64,000 bases of DNA from HLUCCA09 sp965277275 (GTDB lineage: Bacteria > Pseudomonadota > Alphaproteobacteria > Rhodobacterales > Rhodobacteraceae): contig CBDICG010000001.1 of NCBI GenBank assembly GCA_965277275.1, positions 372,001 to 436,000 of the forward strand, in the 5' to 3' direction. Under the pieces are notes generated by a model. It did no database searches and was not told the origin of the DNA. It saw only the letters and a program-made list of their open reading frames with translations. Each line of letters starts with the position of its first letter. Within the stretch, counting starts at the first letter, position 1. The translations under genes were made by a program, and so were the position numbers. Positions 1 through 8,297 of the stretch are shown here, in pieces.

Positions 1-1258
1 CGGCGCGCACCGGCGCGATCTCGAGGATCGATGTCAGCACCCGATCGAGTTCTTCCTCGGAACGCACGACATGGAGGTACCCTCGCCCCGCGCCGGCCAT
101 GTTCTCGATATCAGCGATCTGATTTGGCGAAGGGTCCATCGCGATCAGATGAAGCTCAAGGGTAATCCCCGCACCGCTGAACTTGTTGTGCACTTCGCGC
201 GGGAGCATCGGGTCACAGGCGCCCGCGCTGCCAGCGAAAAGCACAACGCGCCGCGAAACGCCCTCGAACCGGGCGGGATCGTCAAAGTCGTCGATCGTCG
301 CGATCAGGCTGGCGCCAAGGGTCGGCTCCCCCTCGAGCCGCACGGCACCGAGCGCATCGCGGATCGCAGCGCCGTTTCCCGTTCCAAAGGGGATCGGGCG
401 CCGCGTGGCAATCTCGCTTCCGCAATTGCCGCCAAAGACGCGGAGGGAGAGGTTCTCCTGATCGGAAACAGGATCCGCCAATTTGGCTTGCAGCCGGGAC
501 TGGACCGCGCCGATCTTCGTTGTGCCATCGAACGGGAGCGACATCGAAGCCGACGTGTCGATGATGAACTGGATGTTCTGCGAGACCTTTTCGATCTTGG
601 GGAGCGGGACAGGCACAAGATCGGCGGTCTCCGCCACCTTTTTCTCGCCCGCTTCAAGCGCACGAATGGCATCCGGTGCCGAGGCGGCCGGGAAATAGCT
701 GCCCCCCCCTTCTTCGGCCAGGCATTGGAGCTGCGCGCGCTCCTCATCGGTGACGTCAAATCCCACGACATCCATCGTGAAGGCAATGCCGAGCTCGCGA
801 AGACGGCGGACCGAGCCGCAGGGATCGGGATGGCAGGTCTCCAGACCGTCGCTCACAAGGATCACGTGCGCCGCTTCCTCGCTTGTCCGAAGTCGCTGTG
901 CGACAAGGTCGATGGACGCGGCGATGGGGGTCTTGCCCTTGGGCGAAATGCTGCGAATGGCCTGCGCGAGAACCTCTGGCTGCGCCGGCCCAAGCTCGAC
1001 GAGCACCTCGATGTCGTTGCAATCGCCCTTGCGGTTGTGGCCATACGCGATCAGCCCGACATTGGTGTTTTCGGCCTGCCACTTGGGCAGGCGGTCGCTG
1101 AGAAGATCCCGAGCGACCTCGATCCGGGTACGGCCTTCGAATTCCGCCCACATCGAGCCTGAACCGTCGAGAATGTAAAACAGATTGCCTTCCGCCCTCG
1201 CGGGCGAGGCAATCGCAGCGGACAATAACGCTGCAACAGATGCCAATAGTCGTATCAA
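1..1258 (-). CDS. Exported protein with two von Willebrand A domains (C-terminus cut by window edge)
   Basis: The reading frame stays open to base 1, so the C-terminus is missing; about 419 residues are visible. The chosen start is a TTG at 1258 with GGGAG seven bases upstream; the frame stays open further 5' but I saw no better start. A signal peptide (about residues 1-22, ending in PARA) implies export. The first VWA domain has the metal-site motif DGSGS (31-35), the Thr of GKTP (110) and the Asp of VSDG (137). A second VWA-like domain starts near residue 229 with DTSAS (234-238). VWA domains bind protein partners through a divalent metal. This is the last visible gene of a minus-strand cluster, 171 bp after the protease-SUMF1 gene. 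Family call is secure; role unknown. Confidence 0.85.
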   Translation of the reverse strand, partial: MIRLLASVAALLSAAIASPARAEGNLFYILDGSGSMWAEFEGRTRIEVARDLLSDRLPKWQAENTNVGLIAYGHNRKGDCNDIEVLVELGPAQPEVLAQAIRSISPKGKTPIAASIDLVAQRLRTSEEAAHVILVSDGLETCHPDPCGSVRRLRELGIAFTMDVVGFDVTDEERAQLQCLAEEGGGSYFPAASAPDAIRALEAGEKKVAETADLVPVPLPKIEKVSQNIQFIIDTSASMSLPFDGTTKIGAVQSRLQAKLADPVSDQENLSLRVFGGNCGSEIATRRPIPFGTGNGAAIRDALGAVRLEGEPTLGASLIATIDDFDDPARFEGVSRRVVLFAGSAGACDPMLPREVHNKFSGAGITLELHLIAMDPSPNQIADIENMAGAGRGYLHVVRSEEELDRVLTSILEIAPVRA

Positions 1259-1429
1259 TTGCTGTCTCCCTCGTAGTCTGTGGTCCGGCCCGCGAAATAA
1301 GGGACGTCGCGCCTGTCTCAGCAGGTCGGCGACTTCGCAGGCGCCAGTGGGAAAGACCCAAACCTTACCACAAATGCGTCGGGAAATCAGGGGCCCTGCT
1401 CGGCAGTGCGATGCGTACACCGTGCCGGG

Positions 1430-2860
1430 TCACGGATCGGTCGCGTTCTGTGCACAGCGAAACCCGATCCTCGGGTCACGCCGGTCGGGTCGCTCCGCGC
1501 CGCGGCGAAAGGCAGCGAGATCGCTGATCGGATCAAACCAGCTGCCACCGCGCACAACCCGCGCCTCGCGGCGATCGGTCTGCTCTGGGTCTCGCGGGGC
1601 GGCACGCGCGTAGGCGTCACCGGCGTACCAGTCCTGCACCCATTCGCGGACATTGCTCGCAAGATCCCGGATCCCGTTGGCCGTCCGGTCTTCCGAGGCT
1701 GCACCGATCGGGCCGGGCCCCGTCGGGGCTTCGCCCGGCGCGCAATCCGCGCATCTCACGCCCCCTTCCGGCAGCGTGTTTCCCCACGGATAGACAAACC
1801 CCTCGGGGCCGCGTGCCGCGCGCTCCCATTCCGCCTCGGTTGGCAGTCGACCGCCCCGCGACCGACAATAAGCATCGGCCTCCGTCCAGGTGATCCCCAC
1901 GACGGCAACGTTGTCTGAGGTGCGGTAGCGCAGGATGTGGTCGGGGAGCGATACGCGCCCCCAGTCTTCGAACGCAGCCCAGGATACTTCCGTTGCGTCG
2001 ATTTCGAACGGGCGCAGGACGATATCCCGCGCGGGGCGGGCGGTGGCATAGAGGCTCGGCTCGACCGGATGACCGAGAAGCCGCGAGAGGGTCTCGAGGT
2101 CGGCGTCCCGCGCGCCGAGCGGGCCACGACCGCCCCAGATGCGCACGCGTTCTTCCGGACGGTCGGTCAGGTCCCACGGCAGACCAAGGCGACGCGCCTC
2201 TTCGGCCACGAGCGCAATGTCGAGCGCGCGGCTGCCCCCGGTTTCGGTGCCGTCGCTGATCACGAGGCCGATCACGCCGGACGCCGTCATCAGGGGCGCG
2301 CCGGACACGGCGGGGATCACGGGCAAGCGGCTGACGATCCATTCGCGCCGCGATGGAATGCGCTCGTCGATCCGCCCTTCCGCCGGGTTGACCCGCCACC
2401 CCAGAGCGCCGCGGTGCTCCAGCGTCCAGACGGGGTCGCCCGGTCGGGGTGCCGTCGGCTGTGGCGCCAGAACGCTCGGTGCAAACCGCCAGGTGTCAGG
2501 AAGGCGCATCCTGAAGAACGCGAGATCAATCTCCGGCGGGCCAACGACGGTCGCGTCCGCCCTGACCGTATGGCCCGGATGCGCCGGGCTTCTGACCGTG
2601 ATGGACGCGGCCGCTTCGTCCGGTGAATTCCGGGCCACAACATGACGCGCCGTCGCGATGTACACATGGGCCCCCGAGCGACCGATGATCAGCCCGAGCC
2701 CTCCGTTTTCGGAGCCGCGCTTGCGCTCCACCGACACTGCCACAGCCGCATCGCGCAGCCGGTCCGTAAGGCTGTCGATCACGGTGGAGCCCTGCGCTCT
2801 GCATGGCCCGGACAAGACCATCGAGAAGATCAGGACAAGAATAGTCGCTTTGCGCTCCAC
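1430..2860 (-). CDS. Exported trypsin-like peptidase fused to SUMF1/FGE-sulfatase domain
   Basis: A 476-residue protein. A signal peptide occupies about residues 1-22 (ends PCRA). Residues about 40-230 look like a trypsin-fold peptidase: His73 in TARHVV, Asp112 in EIDLAF, and Ser186 in AVSGAP. The usual GDSGGP is changed, so the oxyanion-side Gly-Asp is lost. Residues about 273-476 form a SUMF1/formylglycine-generating-enzyme-fold domain with RLPTEAEWERAARG, YPWG, NVREWV, RVVRGGSW and terminal IGFRC. The Cys pair that does the chemistry in true FGE, in the stretch before GFRC, is absent, so sulfatase activation is unlikely. The GTG start overlaps the upstream membrane-protein gene by 31 bp, which implies translational coupling. 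Substrate unknown; a binding rather than catalytic role is possible. Confidence 0.85.
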   Translation of the reverse strand: MERKATILVLIFSMVLSGPCRAQGSTVIDSLTDRLRDAAVAVSVERKRGSENGGLGLIIGRSGAHVYIATARHVVARNSPDEAAASITVRSPAHPGHTVRADATVVGPPEIDLAFFRMRLPDTWRFAPSVLAPQPTAPRPGDPVWTLEHRGALGWRVNPAEGRIDERIPSRREWIVSRLPVIPAVSGAPLMTASGVIGLVISDGTETGGSRALDIALVAEEARRLGLPWDLTDRPEERVRIWGGRGPLGARDADLETLSRLLGHPVEPSLYATARPARDIVLRPFEIDATEVSWAAFEDWGRVSLPDHILRYRTSDNVAVVGITWTEADAYCRSRGGRLPTEAEWERAARGPEGFVYPWGNTLPEGGVRCADCAPGEAPTGPGPIGAASEDRTANGIRDLASNVREWVQDWYAGDAYARAAPRDPEQTDRREARVVRGGSWFDPISDLAAFRRGAERPDRRDPRIGFRCAQNATDP

Positions 2861-3879
2861 ATGAGCCCCCAGATCGCCGAAAGGGCCCCGAAGAGGAATG
2901 CGAGGCGCTGGTTTTCGAGAATGTAGTCAAGGATCGACGGGGTCACCCGGCGCAGCACGCCGGCCTGCTCGAGCGACACCCGGCGCGATGCACCTGTCAG
3001 GACAAGCTGCAGGCTTTCCGCGCCGGGGGCGGCGGCCAGCTCGACGACCTGTGCTTGCAGGGCGTCCATCAAGATCGCGTCTCTCGCACCGAGCGAGAAT
3101 TCCTGGCCTGTCTGCGGAAGGCGTAGTGTTGCCTTTTCAAGGGTGGAGATGAAGCCGCCTCTGCCGTCGGAGGCGCCGAACCGGACGGCGCTGACGGGCA
3201 GGCCGCTCAATCGGAGCGGGGCTACTGGCGTCACGGTCATGGCGATGGGGGGGCGCCCGGCGTCACTGGTGCCAAAGCGCAGGATTTCAGGCACGCGATG
3301 CGTGAAGGCGGTGCCTTCGAAGTTGCCGCTGCCATGGATCAGCAATTCCGCGGTGGCGCCGCTGCCCTCGATGCCGATCTCGATGGCGCCCGCGTTTGTG
3401 TTCTTCAGAGCTAGGCGGCCATCCGCGGGAACGCCGATGCTCTGTAGGGCAAGGCTCTCACTTGTGAGCGCCGTGAAGCTTGCACTGGCGGGAACCCCTT
3501 CCCACCCTTCTACACGTGCCGCCGTCAAGCGCGCCTCGCCTGGCGAGAGTGAGAGGTTCGGGCGCCAGTCGAAGCTCTCGCTCGGCGCCAAGCCGACCGC
3601 GCGCGAAGTGGCCTCCAGTTGGAAGATCGTGCGGATGCCAACGGCGCCAATGGGGGTCAGCCACGCTAGAGCCACTATCAGGATGGAGGCAAGGCCAATC
3701 GCGAGCGGCAGGACTTTGCTTTGCGGCGCAGCTGGAAGCGCGTCGAGCACGCGCGAGGTCTTGTCCAGATCTTCGAGTGTCTGCGTGAGGGTTGGTGACT
3801 CGTCCAACAGGTCGCGCGCCGCCTTGGCCGCCACGGCGCGTCGGCGCGCCTCCAGAGTGTTGCGCAGATCGTCACTCAT
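2830..3879 (-). CDS. Two-span membrane protein of unknown function
   Basis: A 349-residue protein I do not recognise. The first 55 residues are charged and helical (many Arg, Lys, Glu), suggesting a short cytoplasmic segment. A hydrophobic span follows at about 57-83. A large predicted periplasmic domain of about 230 residues, rich in beta-type sequence, follows, and a second span lies near the C-terminus (about 322-345). The start ATG overlaps the stop of the preceding gene by 4 bp (ATGA), and the 3' end overlaps the protease-SUMF1 gene by 31 bp, so the three genes are almost certainly co-translated. Topology suggests an inner-membrane anchor or signal transmitter for the exported partners. 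No catalytic motif is visible. Confidence 0.75.
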   Translation of the reverse strand: MSDDLRNTLEARRRAVAAKAARDLLDESPTLTQTLEDLDKTSRVLDALPAAPQSKVLPLAIGLASILIVALAWLTPIGAVGIRTIFQLEATSRAVGLAPSESFDWRPNLSLSPGEARLTAARVEGWEGVPASASFTALTSESLALQSIGVPADGRLALKNTNAGAIEIGIEGSGATAELLIHGSGNFEGTAFTHRVPEILRFGTSDAGRPPIAMTVTPVAPLRLSGLPVSAVRFGASDGRGGFISTLEKATLRLPQTGQEFSLGARDAILMDALQAQVVELAAAPGAESLQLVLTGASRRVSLEQAGVLRRVTPSILDYILENQRLAFLFGALSAIWGLMWSAKRLFLS

Positions 3880-4613
3880 GGCGCCGGGAGCCGAATTGGA
3901 ACGTCGAGCGCAACCCAGTCGTTTGTGCCGGCCCGCCGCCCCCGCAGCGCAAGGAGCCCTGCCCCCGCGCCCTCCACGGCGATGGTTCGCACCTCACCGG
4001 CACCGACAAGCGAGTCCGGAACCTCTTGCCACGCGCCTTCGGGCATCCCCTCGGGTGTAAGGCGCCACACCAAGAGGTCGAGGGGGACGAAGCTCCGCAC
4101 CGTCAAACGCGTCGCGCCCGAGCCGCCTTCAAATGCGACGGGAAGGATCGTTTCCTCGTCGTCCGCGCCATGGATCGCAACGATGCCCACCGCGCCAAGA
4201 TCGAGGCCTTCGGCAGCGAGTACCTGATCGAGCGGCCAGGAAAAGATCCGGTCGCCGATGATCTCGGCGGTCATCCGATAGTACAATCGAGGTTGCAGAC
4301 CCTCGGCGCGGATCTGAACTGTCTCGAACGCTGTCGCCCCGGGTACGAGCAGTTTCAATCGCTTCGGCATGGGCTCCGGCGCGGTGCCGATGGTGGCGGA
4401 AAGCACTTCGAGCGCGCGCCCGGATACGGGAGACTCGTAGAACCCCTCGCAGCGCGTGTCCCCCAAGCGCAGCTGAAAGCCCGCTGGCCCTTCGAGTGGC
4501 CGGATCGCGGGATCATCGCACTCCGTTGCCGCCGCTTCGACCGCCATCACGCCAATCAGCATGAGACTTGCGAGCACTGAGCGTGTCACAGCGAACGGCC
4601 ATTGTCCCTTCAT
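3876..4613 (-). CDS. Exported protein of unknown function, first gene of the VWA/protease-SUMF1 cluster
   Basis: About 245 residues from the ATG at 4613, chosen because GAGG lies just upstream and the following residues form a clean signal peptide (MKGQWPF, hydrophobic core, cleavage near VEAAA). An upstream in-frame start at 4697 would give a 28-residue leader with no export character. The mature part begins with a Cys (ATECDD) and is rich in beta-type sequence; I recognise no family or catalytic motif. It is the first gene of the four-gene cluster and is joined by a 4 bp overlap to the two-span membrane protein. Shared export signals argue that the set works in the periplasm or envelope. 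Confidence 0.7.
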   Translation of the reverse strand: MKGQWPFAVTRSVLASLMLIGVMAVEAAATECDDPAIRPLEGPAGFQLRLGDTRCEGFYESPVSGRALEVLSATIGTAPEPMPKRLKLLVPGATAFETVQIRAEGLQPRLYYRMTAEIIGDRIFSWPLDQVLAAEGLDLGAVGIVAIHGADDEETILPVAFEGGSGATRLTVRSFVPLDLLVWRLTPEGMPEGAWQEVPDSLVGAGEVRTIAVEGAGAGLLALRGRRAGTNDWVALDVPIRLPAP

Positions 4614-4951
4614 GGTGCCTCGCCTTGCTCCGGGGGCTCCGATCCGTGTTGCTTCCCCTGCGTCCAGATCACACCACACTGCCACATTGCCGGGCAATTC
4701 CGGATGAGAAACTTCTGAAGGGTGCGCGGGAGGGGTCGTCGCGGCATCGCGCAGCGGGTGAGACGAGACATGCGGAGCTCACTGGACCCCAGTCACAAAT
4801 CACCGCGTGGCACGGTTCCAAGACCTGCTTGATACGAGAACGGGTGCCGTCGCCGATGGCGAGGTTTGCCGATCGCGGGTCGAGCGCAGGCAGCAGCGCA
4901 ATCCGCGCAGTCGGCAGGACGGCGCAAAGCTTTGCAGCGTGTTGGGTTGGC
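4614..4951. other. Intergenic region, no convincing gene
   Basis: This 338 bp gap separates the stop of the DUF2189 gene from the start of the exported-protein cluster, both on the minus strand. Several open frames cross it, but none has a ribosome binding site, recognisable protein content or consistent start. It must hold the promoter of the four-gene cluster if that is transcribed separately. I see no clear terminator or operator. Confidence 0.5.
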
Positions 4952-5770
4952 TTACCCTTCCGCCGGCTGCACGGCTCTCTTGTAGAGATGCCACGTGGTG
5001 TGGCCAAGGATCGGCAGTGTGAAGATCAGTCCCAGAAAAGCCGGAACGAGCGACAATATCATGGTGATCGAGATGATGGCCGCCCAGCTCAGCATGACCA
5101 CGGGGTTTTCCGTGACGACGCGGATGGAGGTCAGCATGGCGGTCACGAAATCAACCTCCCGGTCGAGCAGCATCGGCATGGCAACGACGGTTACCGAGAA
5201 CAGGACGGCCGACAGAACGACACCGACGCACGATCCGATGAAGAGGAATGTCCAGCCCTGCGATGTGAAGAACACCGTGTTGAGGAACCCGTCCAGATCC
5301 GAGAAGGATGCATGCTGCAGGACGATCACCATCACGGTCCGGAACTGGTAGAACCAGACCCACAAGATGAAGAGGGTCACAAACGCCATCCAGCCCATCT
5401 CGCGCTTGCGCTGATTTGCCATGACGGTGAGGATGTCCGACCAGGTGAATTCCTCGTTCTTCTGCAAGCGGCGCGACATTTCATAGAGCCCGGCAGCAGC
5501 GAATGGCGCGATCAGCGGAAACCCCACGGCGGCGGGAACGATCATCCAGATCTTCCCAAGCGAGACGAGGCACCAGACAAACACGATCCCGAAGACCGCG
5601 TAGAAGAGGCCGAAAAAGCCGCTCATGACAGGGCGCGCCAGGAAATCGGAGAACCCGTCCTTCAGCGCCGCTCTGATATCGTCCGCGGTCACTTCGTTGA
5701 TCTGGGGCGCGGCAGGCTGCTGCCGGGCCCGATGGTCCGGGGGGGGAGTATCTTCGATCTTTGATGTCAT
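4952..5770 (-). CDS. DUF2189 family integral membrane protein
   Basis: 272 residues from the ATG at 5770, which has a strong GGAGGAG ribosome site; a longer frame to 5965 lacks one and adds an unconvincing Arg-rich leader. The N-terminal 40 residues are polar (TPPPDH, APQINEVTADDIRAAL). Six or so hydrophobic spans follow, including MSGFFGLFYAVFG, IWMIVPAAVGFPLI and the C-terminal PAFLGLIFTLPILGHTTWHL. The ending GHTTWHLYKRAV is typical of DUF2189 proteins, common in Rhodobacterales and of unknown function. It is divergent from the methyltransferase gene across a 350 bp gap. No partner gene suggests a role. Confidence 0.85.
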   Translation of the reverse strand: MTSKIEDTPPPDHRARQQPAAPQINEVTADDIRAALKDGFSDFLARPVMSGFFGLFYAVFGIVFVWCLVSLGKIWMIVPAAVGFPLIAPFAAAGLYEMSRRLQKNEEFTWSDILTVMANQRKREMGWMAFVTLFILWVWFYQFRTVMVIVLQHASFSDLDGFLNTVFFTSQGWTFLFIGSCVGVVLSAVLFSVTVVAMPMLLDREVDFVTAMLTSIRVVTENPVVMLSWAAIISITMILSLVPAFLGLIFTLPILGHTTWHLYKRAVQPAEG

Positions 5771-6120
5771 CGCACGCTCCTCCGGACAAACGACGCGCCG
5801 CCGGTCCATCGGCCGCAAGGACCGGCGGCGCAACTGACGCCCCTTTCTGTGCAAGGTTCTGTGCAAGTCTGTCTCACGCGAGGTAATGGGGCAAGGGAGG
5901 AGTATGGGAACCAAGCGATCGGGCGGGTGCCCTTTCGATGTCGTTCCGTCAGCGGGTTGCGCCACGCAATTGCGCGCAAAGGCGGACTGCCCTTGTCGCG
6001 AGGCAGAGCAGAATTGGTGTCATACCCCCTTGGCTCCGGGTCACCGCACATCCCGTCCCGCCGAAAAAGGGCGGCTGGTCTCAAGCTTCAAAGCGTGGCT
6101 CCATTCAGGTACCCTGCCGC
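5771..6120. other. Divergent intergenic region with a tandem 12-bp repeat
   Basis: This 350 bp gap lies between the divergently read DUF2189 gene and the methyltransferase gene, so it should contain both promoters. At 5845-5868 there are two adjacent near-identical 12-mers, TTCTGTGCAAGG and TTCTGTGCAAGT, a spacing close to one helical turn that could serve a regulator. I find no convincing small gene. Confidence 0.4.
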
Positions 6121-6897
6121 ATGCTCAAGTTCGACGAAGCGACGACGAAACTTCTGGAGATTGCCTATCAGGGGGGCGACATCAGCCGCCGTAGACGAAT
6201 GGCCTTCGACGCGCTGCACCTCTCTGAGGGGGATGTCGTCGTCGATATCGGTTGTGGCAACGGGCTTCTGACCGAAGACATCGCTCGCGCCGTCGGGGCC
6301 TCTGGACAGGTCATAGGGATTGATCCGAGCGCGGACATGCGCGCTCCGGCGACAGCGCGCTGTGCAGCCTTCCCCACCGCCCGGATCTCGGAGGGCTCGG
6401 CCGACAAGTTGCCCTTCGGGGACGGCGAAGCCGACAAGGCCGCCGCAGTTCAGGTACTTGAATACCTCCCCGATCTCCCTTCAGCTCTGCGCGAGGCGCA
6501 TCGCGTCCTGCGGGCGGGTGGTCGTTTTGTAGCGGTGGATACCGGGTGCAAGACACTCGACTGGTTCTCTGAGGATCAACAACGCATGCGCCGCGTCTTG
6601 GACGCGTGGGATCATCACTACGTCGAACCGCGTGTGGCGGCGCTCTGGCCCCGCCTCGCGCGGGATGCCGGCTTTGCGGCGATTGAAGTTGAGCCGTTTT
6701 CCTTCTGTGACGTCACGCTTCGGCCCGATGGCATCGCCTTCATGCTGCTGCACCTGATGTCGCGCTATGCGGCGGACAACGGACACATGAGCGAAGAAGA
6801 CACCAGAGCGTGGTTCGACGAACAGGTGAGTCTGGCTCGGCAGGGTCGGTTCTTCTTCTCACTCACGTATTACAGAATGAGTGCCATCAAGACGTAG
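6121..6897 (+). CDS. Class I SAM-dependent methyltransferase
   Basis: 258 residues from the ATG at 6121 (MLKFDEATTK); a longer in-frame start at 5938 adds a leader without family features. The Rossmann SAM site is clear: motif I VVVDIGCGNGLLTEDIA at about residues 38-54, the acidic end of strand 2 (IGIDPS), then GSADKLPFGDGEAD and VLEYLPDL, followed by HRVLRAGGRFVAVD. This matches the Methyltransf_11/UbiE-like pattern. The substrate cannot be read from sequence; the C-terminal part resembles small-molecule or arsenite-type methyltransferases only loosely. The gene stands alone, divergent from the DUF2189 gene, with tRNA-Leu convergent downstream. Confidence 0.85.
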   Translation: MLKFDEATTKLLEIAYQGGDISRRRRMAFDALHLSEGDVVVDIGCGNGLLTEDIARAVGASGQVIGIDPSADMRAPATARCAAFPTARISEGSADKLPFGDGEADKAAAVQVLEYLPDLPSALREAHRVLRAGGRFVAVDTGCKTLDWFSEDQQRMRRVLDAWDHHYVEPRVAALWPRLARDAGFAAIEVEPFSFCDVTLRPDGIAFMLLHLMSRYAADNGHMSEEDTRAWFDEQVSLARQGRFFFSLTYYRMSAIKT

Positions 6898-7067
6898 GCG
6901 CGTCTGGTACACTTTCGCCGAGAGGCTCGCGCTGCGGACGTGGACCACTGCTTCGAGGTTATACGTTTGACCGACGAAGGCGCTTCAGCCGGGCTCGTGA
7001 TCCGGGCGCGATTTGTTCCGTCTCGGCACAGGAGCAGGCAACCCGCAGAGGCTGGTAAGAAAATCGT

Positions 7068-7153
7068 TGGTGCCCGAGGTCGGACTCGAACCGACACGGT
7101 ATTGCTACCGGGGGATTTTGAATCCCCTGCGTCTACCATTTCGCCACTCGGGC
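7068..7153 (-). tRNA. tRNA-Leu (anticodon CAA)
   Basis: On the minus strand the gene starts GCCCGAG and ends CTCGGGC-A-CCA, giving a perfect 7-bp acceptor stem with CCA encoded. The anticodon arm is GGGGA-TTCAAAA-TCCCC, so positions 34-36 read CAA, decoding the leucine codon UUG. A long variable arm (CGGTAGCAATACCG) marks it as a class II tRNA, and the T arm carries GTTCGAGTC. Length is 86 nt. Confidence 0.97.
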
Positions 7154-7210
7154 CAACGCGTCGCTTCTAGACGCTCCGGCTGGCGAATGCCAAGTCGAAA
7201 GCCACCGATG

Positions 7211-8227
7211 TCACCAGGTTACCTTGGCAAGCTCCGACCGAACGCGCTCAAACAGCGCCATGCTCTCACGCCGACCCTCTGTTGAGCCGGACCATGTACG
7301 TGAAATCTCGGACGCGCCAGAGAGCGCAGCGCCCACCCGGTCTTCCGTAAGGGAATGGTGCCTCCCTTCGATCTGCGAGGCTTCGAGGACGACAGCGCGC
7401 GCGCGGTCGATGGCGCGGCCCGCGGCGGCACTGAGCTTGCGCCCTTCCGACTGACGGATGAGGGCGCGCGCGGATGCCGGCAATGATGCCAGCCGCTCTG
7501 GCGTGACCGAGAGCACGTAGGGCTCGGTATAGAGGCTGCGTCCGGCATCGAACGTCAGCACCCACTCAGCATCGGCGGCCTCCACGAGCGGGAGGAGCGC
7601 CGCGGTGTGCGCTTCTCTGCTGCCCTCGGTGTCCGCCCCGAGATTGCGCAAGACCTCTTCGACCACCGGCGTTGGTGGTGCCACGGCGTGCCCTTCGAGG
7701 CCGCCGGGCAAGGGCGGGGGTGTCGAGCCGTCCAACGACACGACGTCATGCCCGAGCGCGACAGCCGCGAGCATGCCGGAGACCGGCTCCGCGCTTTGCG
7801 CCAGCGCTTCGTAGGTGATCACGCTCGACAGTTCGGCCTGATCGAAGAGCGCAAACGGCATGCTGACGACTTCGGCGATTTGCCCCGCCCCCAGCGCAAG
7901 AGCACAGTCCGGGCCGGGCGCTTCGGACGCTTCGATCTCGATGCGAAGCCCCCCTCGTGCGTCTGTGGTGATGCCTGCGGCCCAAGGGAGGAGAAACCCG
8001 GTGACCAGCGGGTGTTCATCTGTGAACGGATGCGTGCAGACGAGCGTCTCGCCCGCCTGCGCGGACGCGACGCCATGGGTCGTGAGGCTGACTAGCAGAA
8101 AGGCCCCGCACAGGACCGTCGCGGCGCGCGCTTTGCGGCGACTTGTTGTGGGGCGGAGACGCTTTGAAAGCGTCGCCACCCGTGCGATCCATCCCCTTGT
8201 GTCACGACATGCACCCGTCACTGACAT
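7211..8227 (-). CDS. Exported TRAP-transporter DctP-like solute-binding protein (divergent, orphan)
   Basis: 338 residues from the ATG at 8227 (AGGAG upstream); a longer frame to 8461 would run deep into the divergent DedA-type gene. The leader is long and Arg-rich (SRRKARA) before the hydrophobic core and cleavage near GVASAQA. The mature part has the DctP order: HPFTDEHPLV, then PWAAGITTDARGGLRIEI and GAGQIAEVVSMP, where TRAP receptors bind and report the solute. Later parts diverge strongly, and the conserved carboxylate-binding Arg is not obvious. No DctQ or DctM membrane gene lies nearby, so it either serves a remote transporter or has another periplasmic role. Family call is moderate. 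Confidence 0.65.
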   Translation of the reverse strand: MSVTGACRDTRGWIARVATLSKRLRPTTSRRKARAATVLCGAFLLVSLTTHGVASAQAGETLVCTHPFTDEHPLVTGFLLPWAAGITTDARGGLRIEIEASEAPGPDCALALGAGQIAEVVSMPFALFDQAELSSVITYEALAQSAEPVSGMLAAVALGHDVVSLDGSTPPPLPGGLEGHAVAPPTPVVEEVLRNLGADTEGSREAHTAALLPLVEAADAEWVLTFDAGRSLYTEPYVLSVTPERLASLPASARALIRQSEGRKLSAAAGRAIDRARAVVLEASQIEGRHHSLTEDRVGAALSGASEISRTWSGSTEGRRESMALFERVRSELAKVTW

Positions 8228-8297
8228 CTCGCTCCTGCTGCCTTGACCACGCCTGAATGGCATGATGTGTCGCCCCAAGCCAGATGGAGCCTCACGC

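Noticed and set aside
71..1162. Long plus-strand open frame of 363 codons at the left edge
   Set aside because: It is antisense to the VWA gene, whose signal peptide, MIDAS motifs and codon use are convincing. High GC creates such frames.
7068..7153. Genomic island integrated at tRNA-Leu
   Set aside because: No integrase and no repeat of the tRNA 3' end was found nearby; flanking genes look like normal chromosome.
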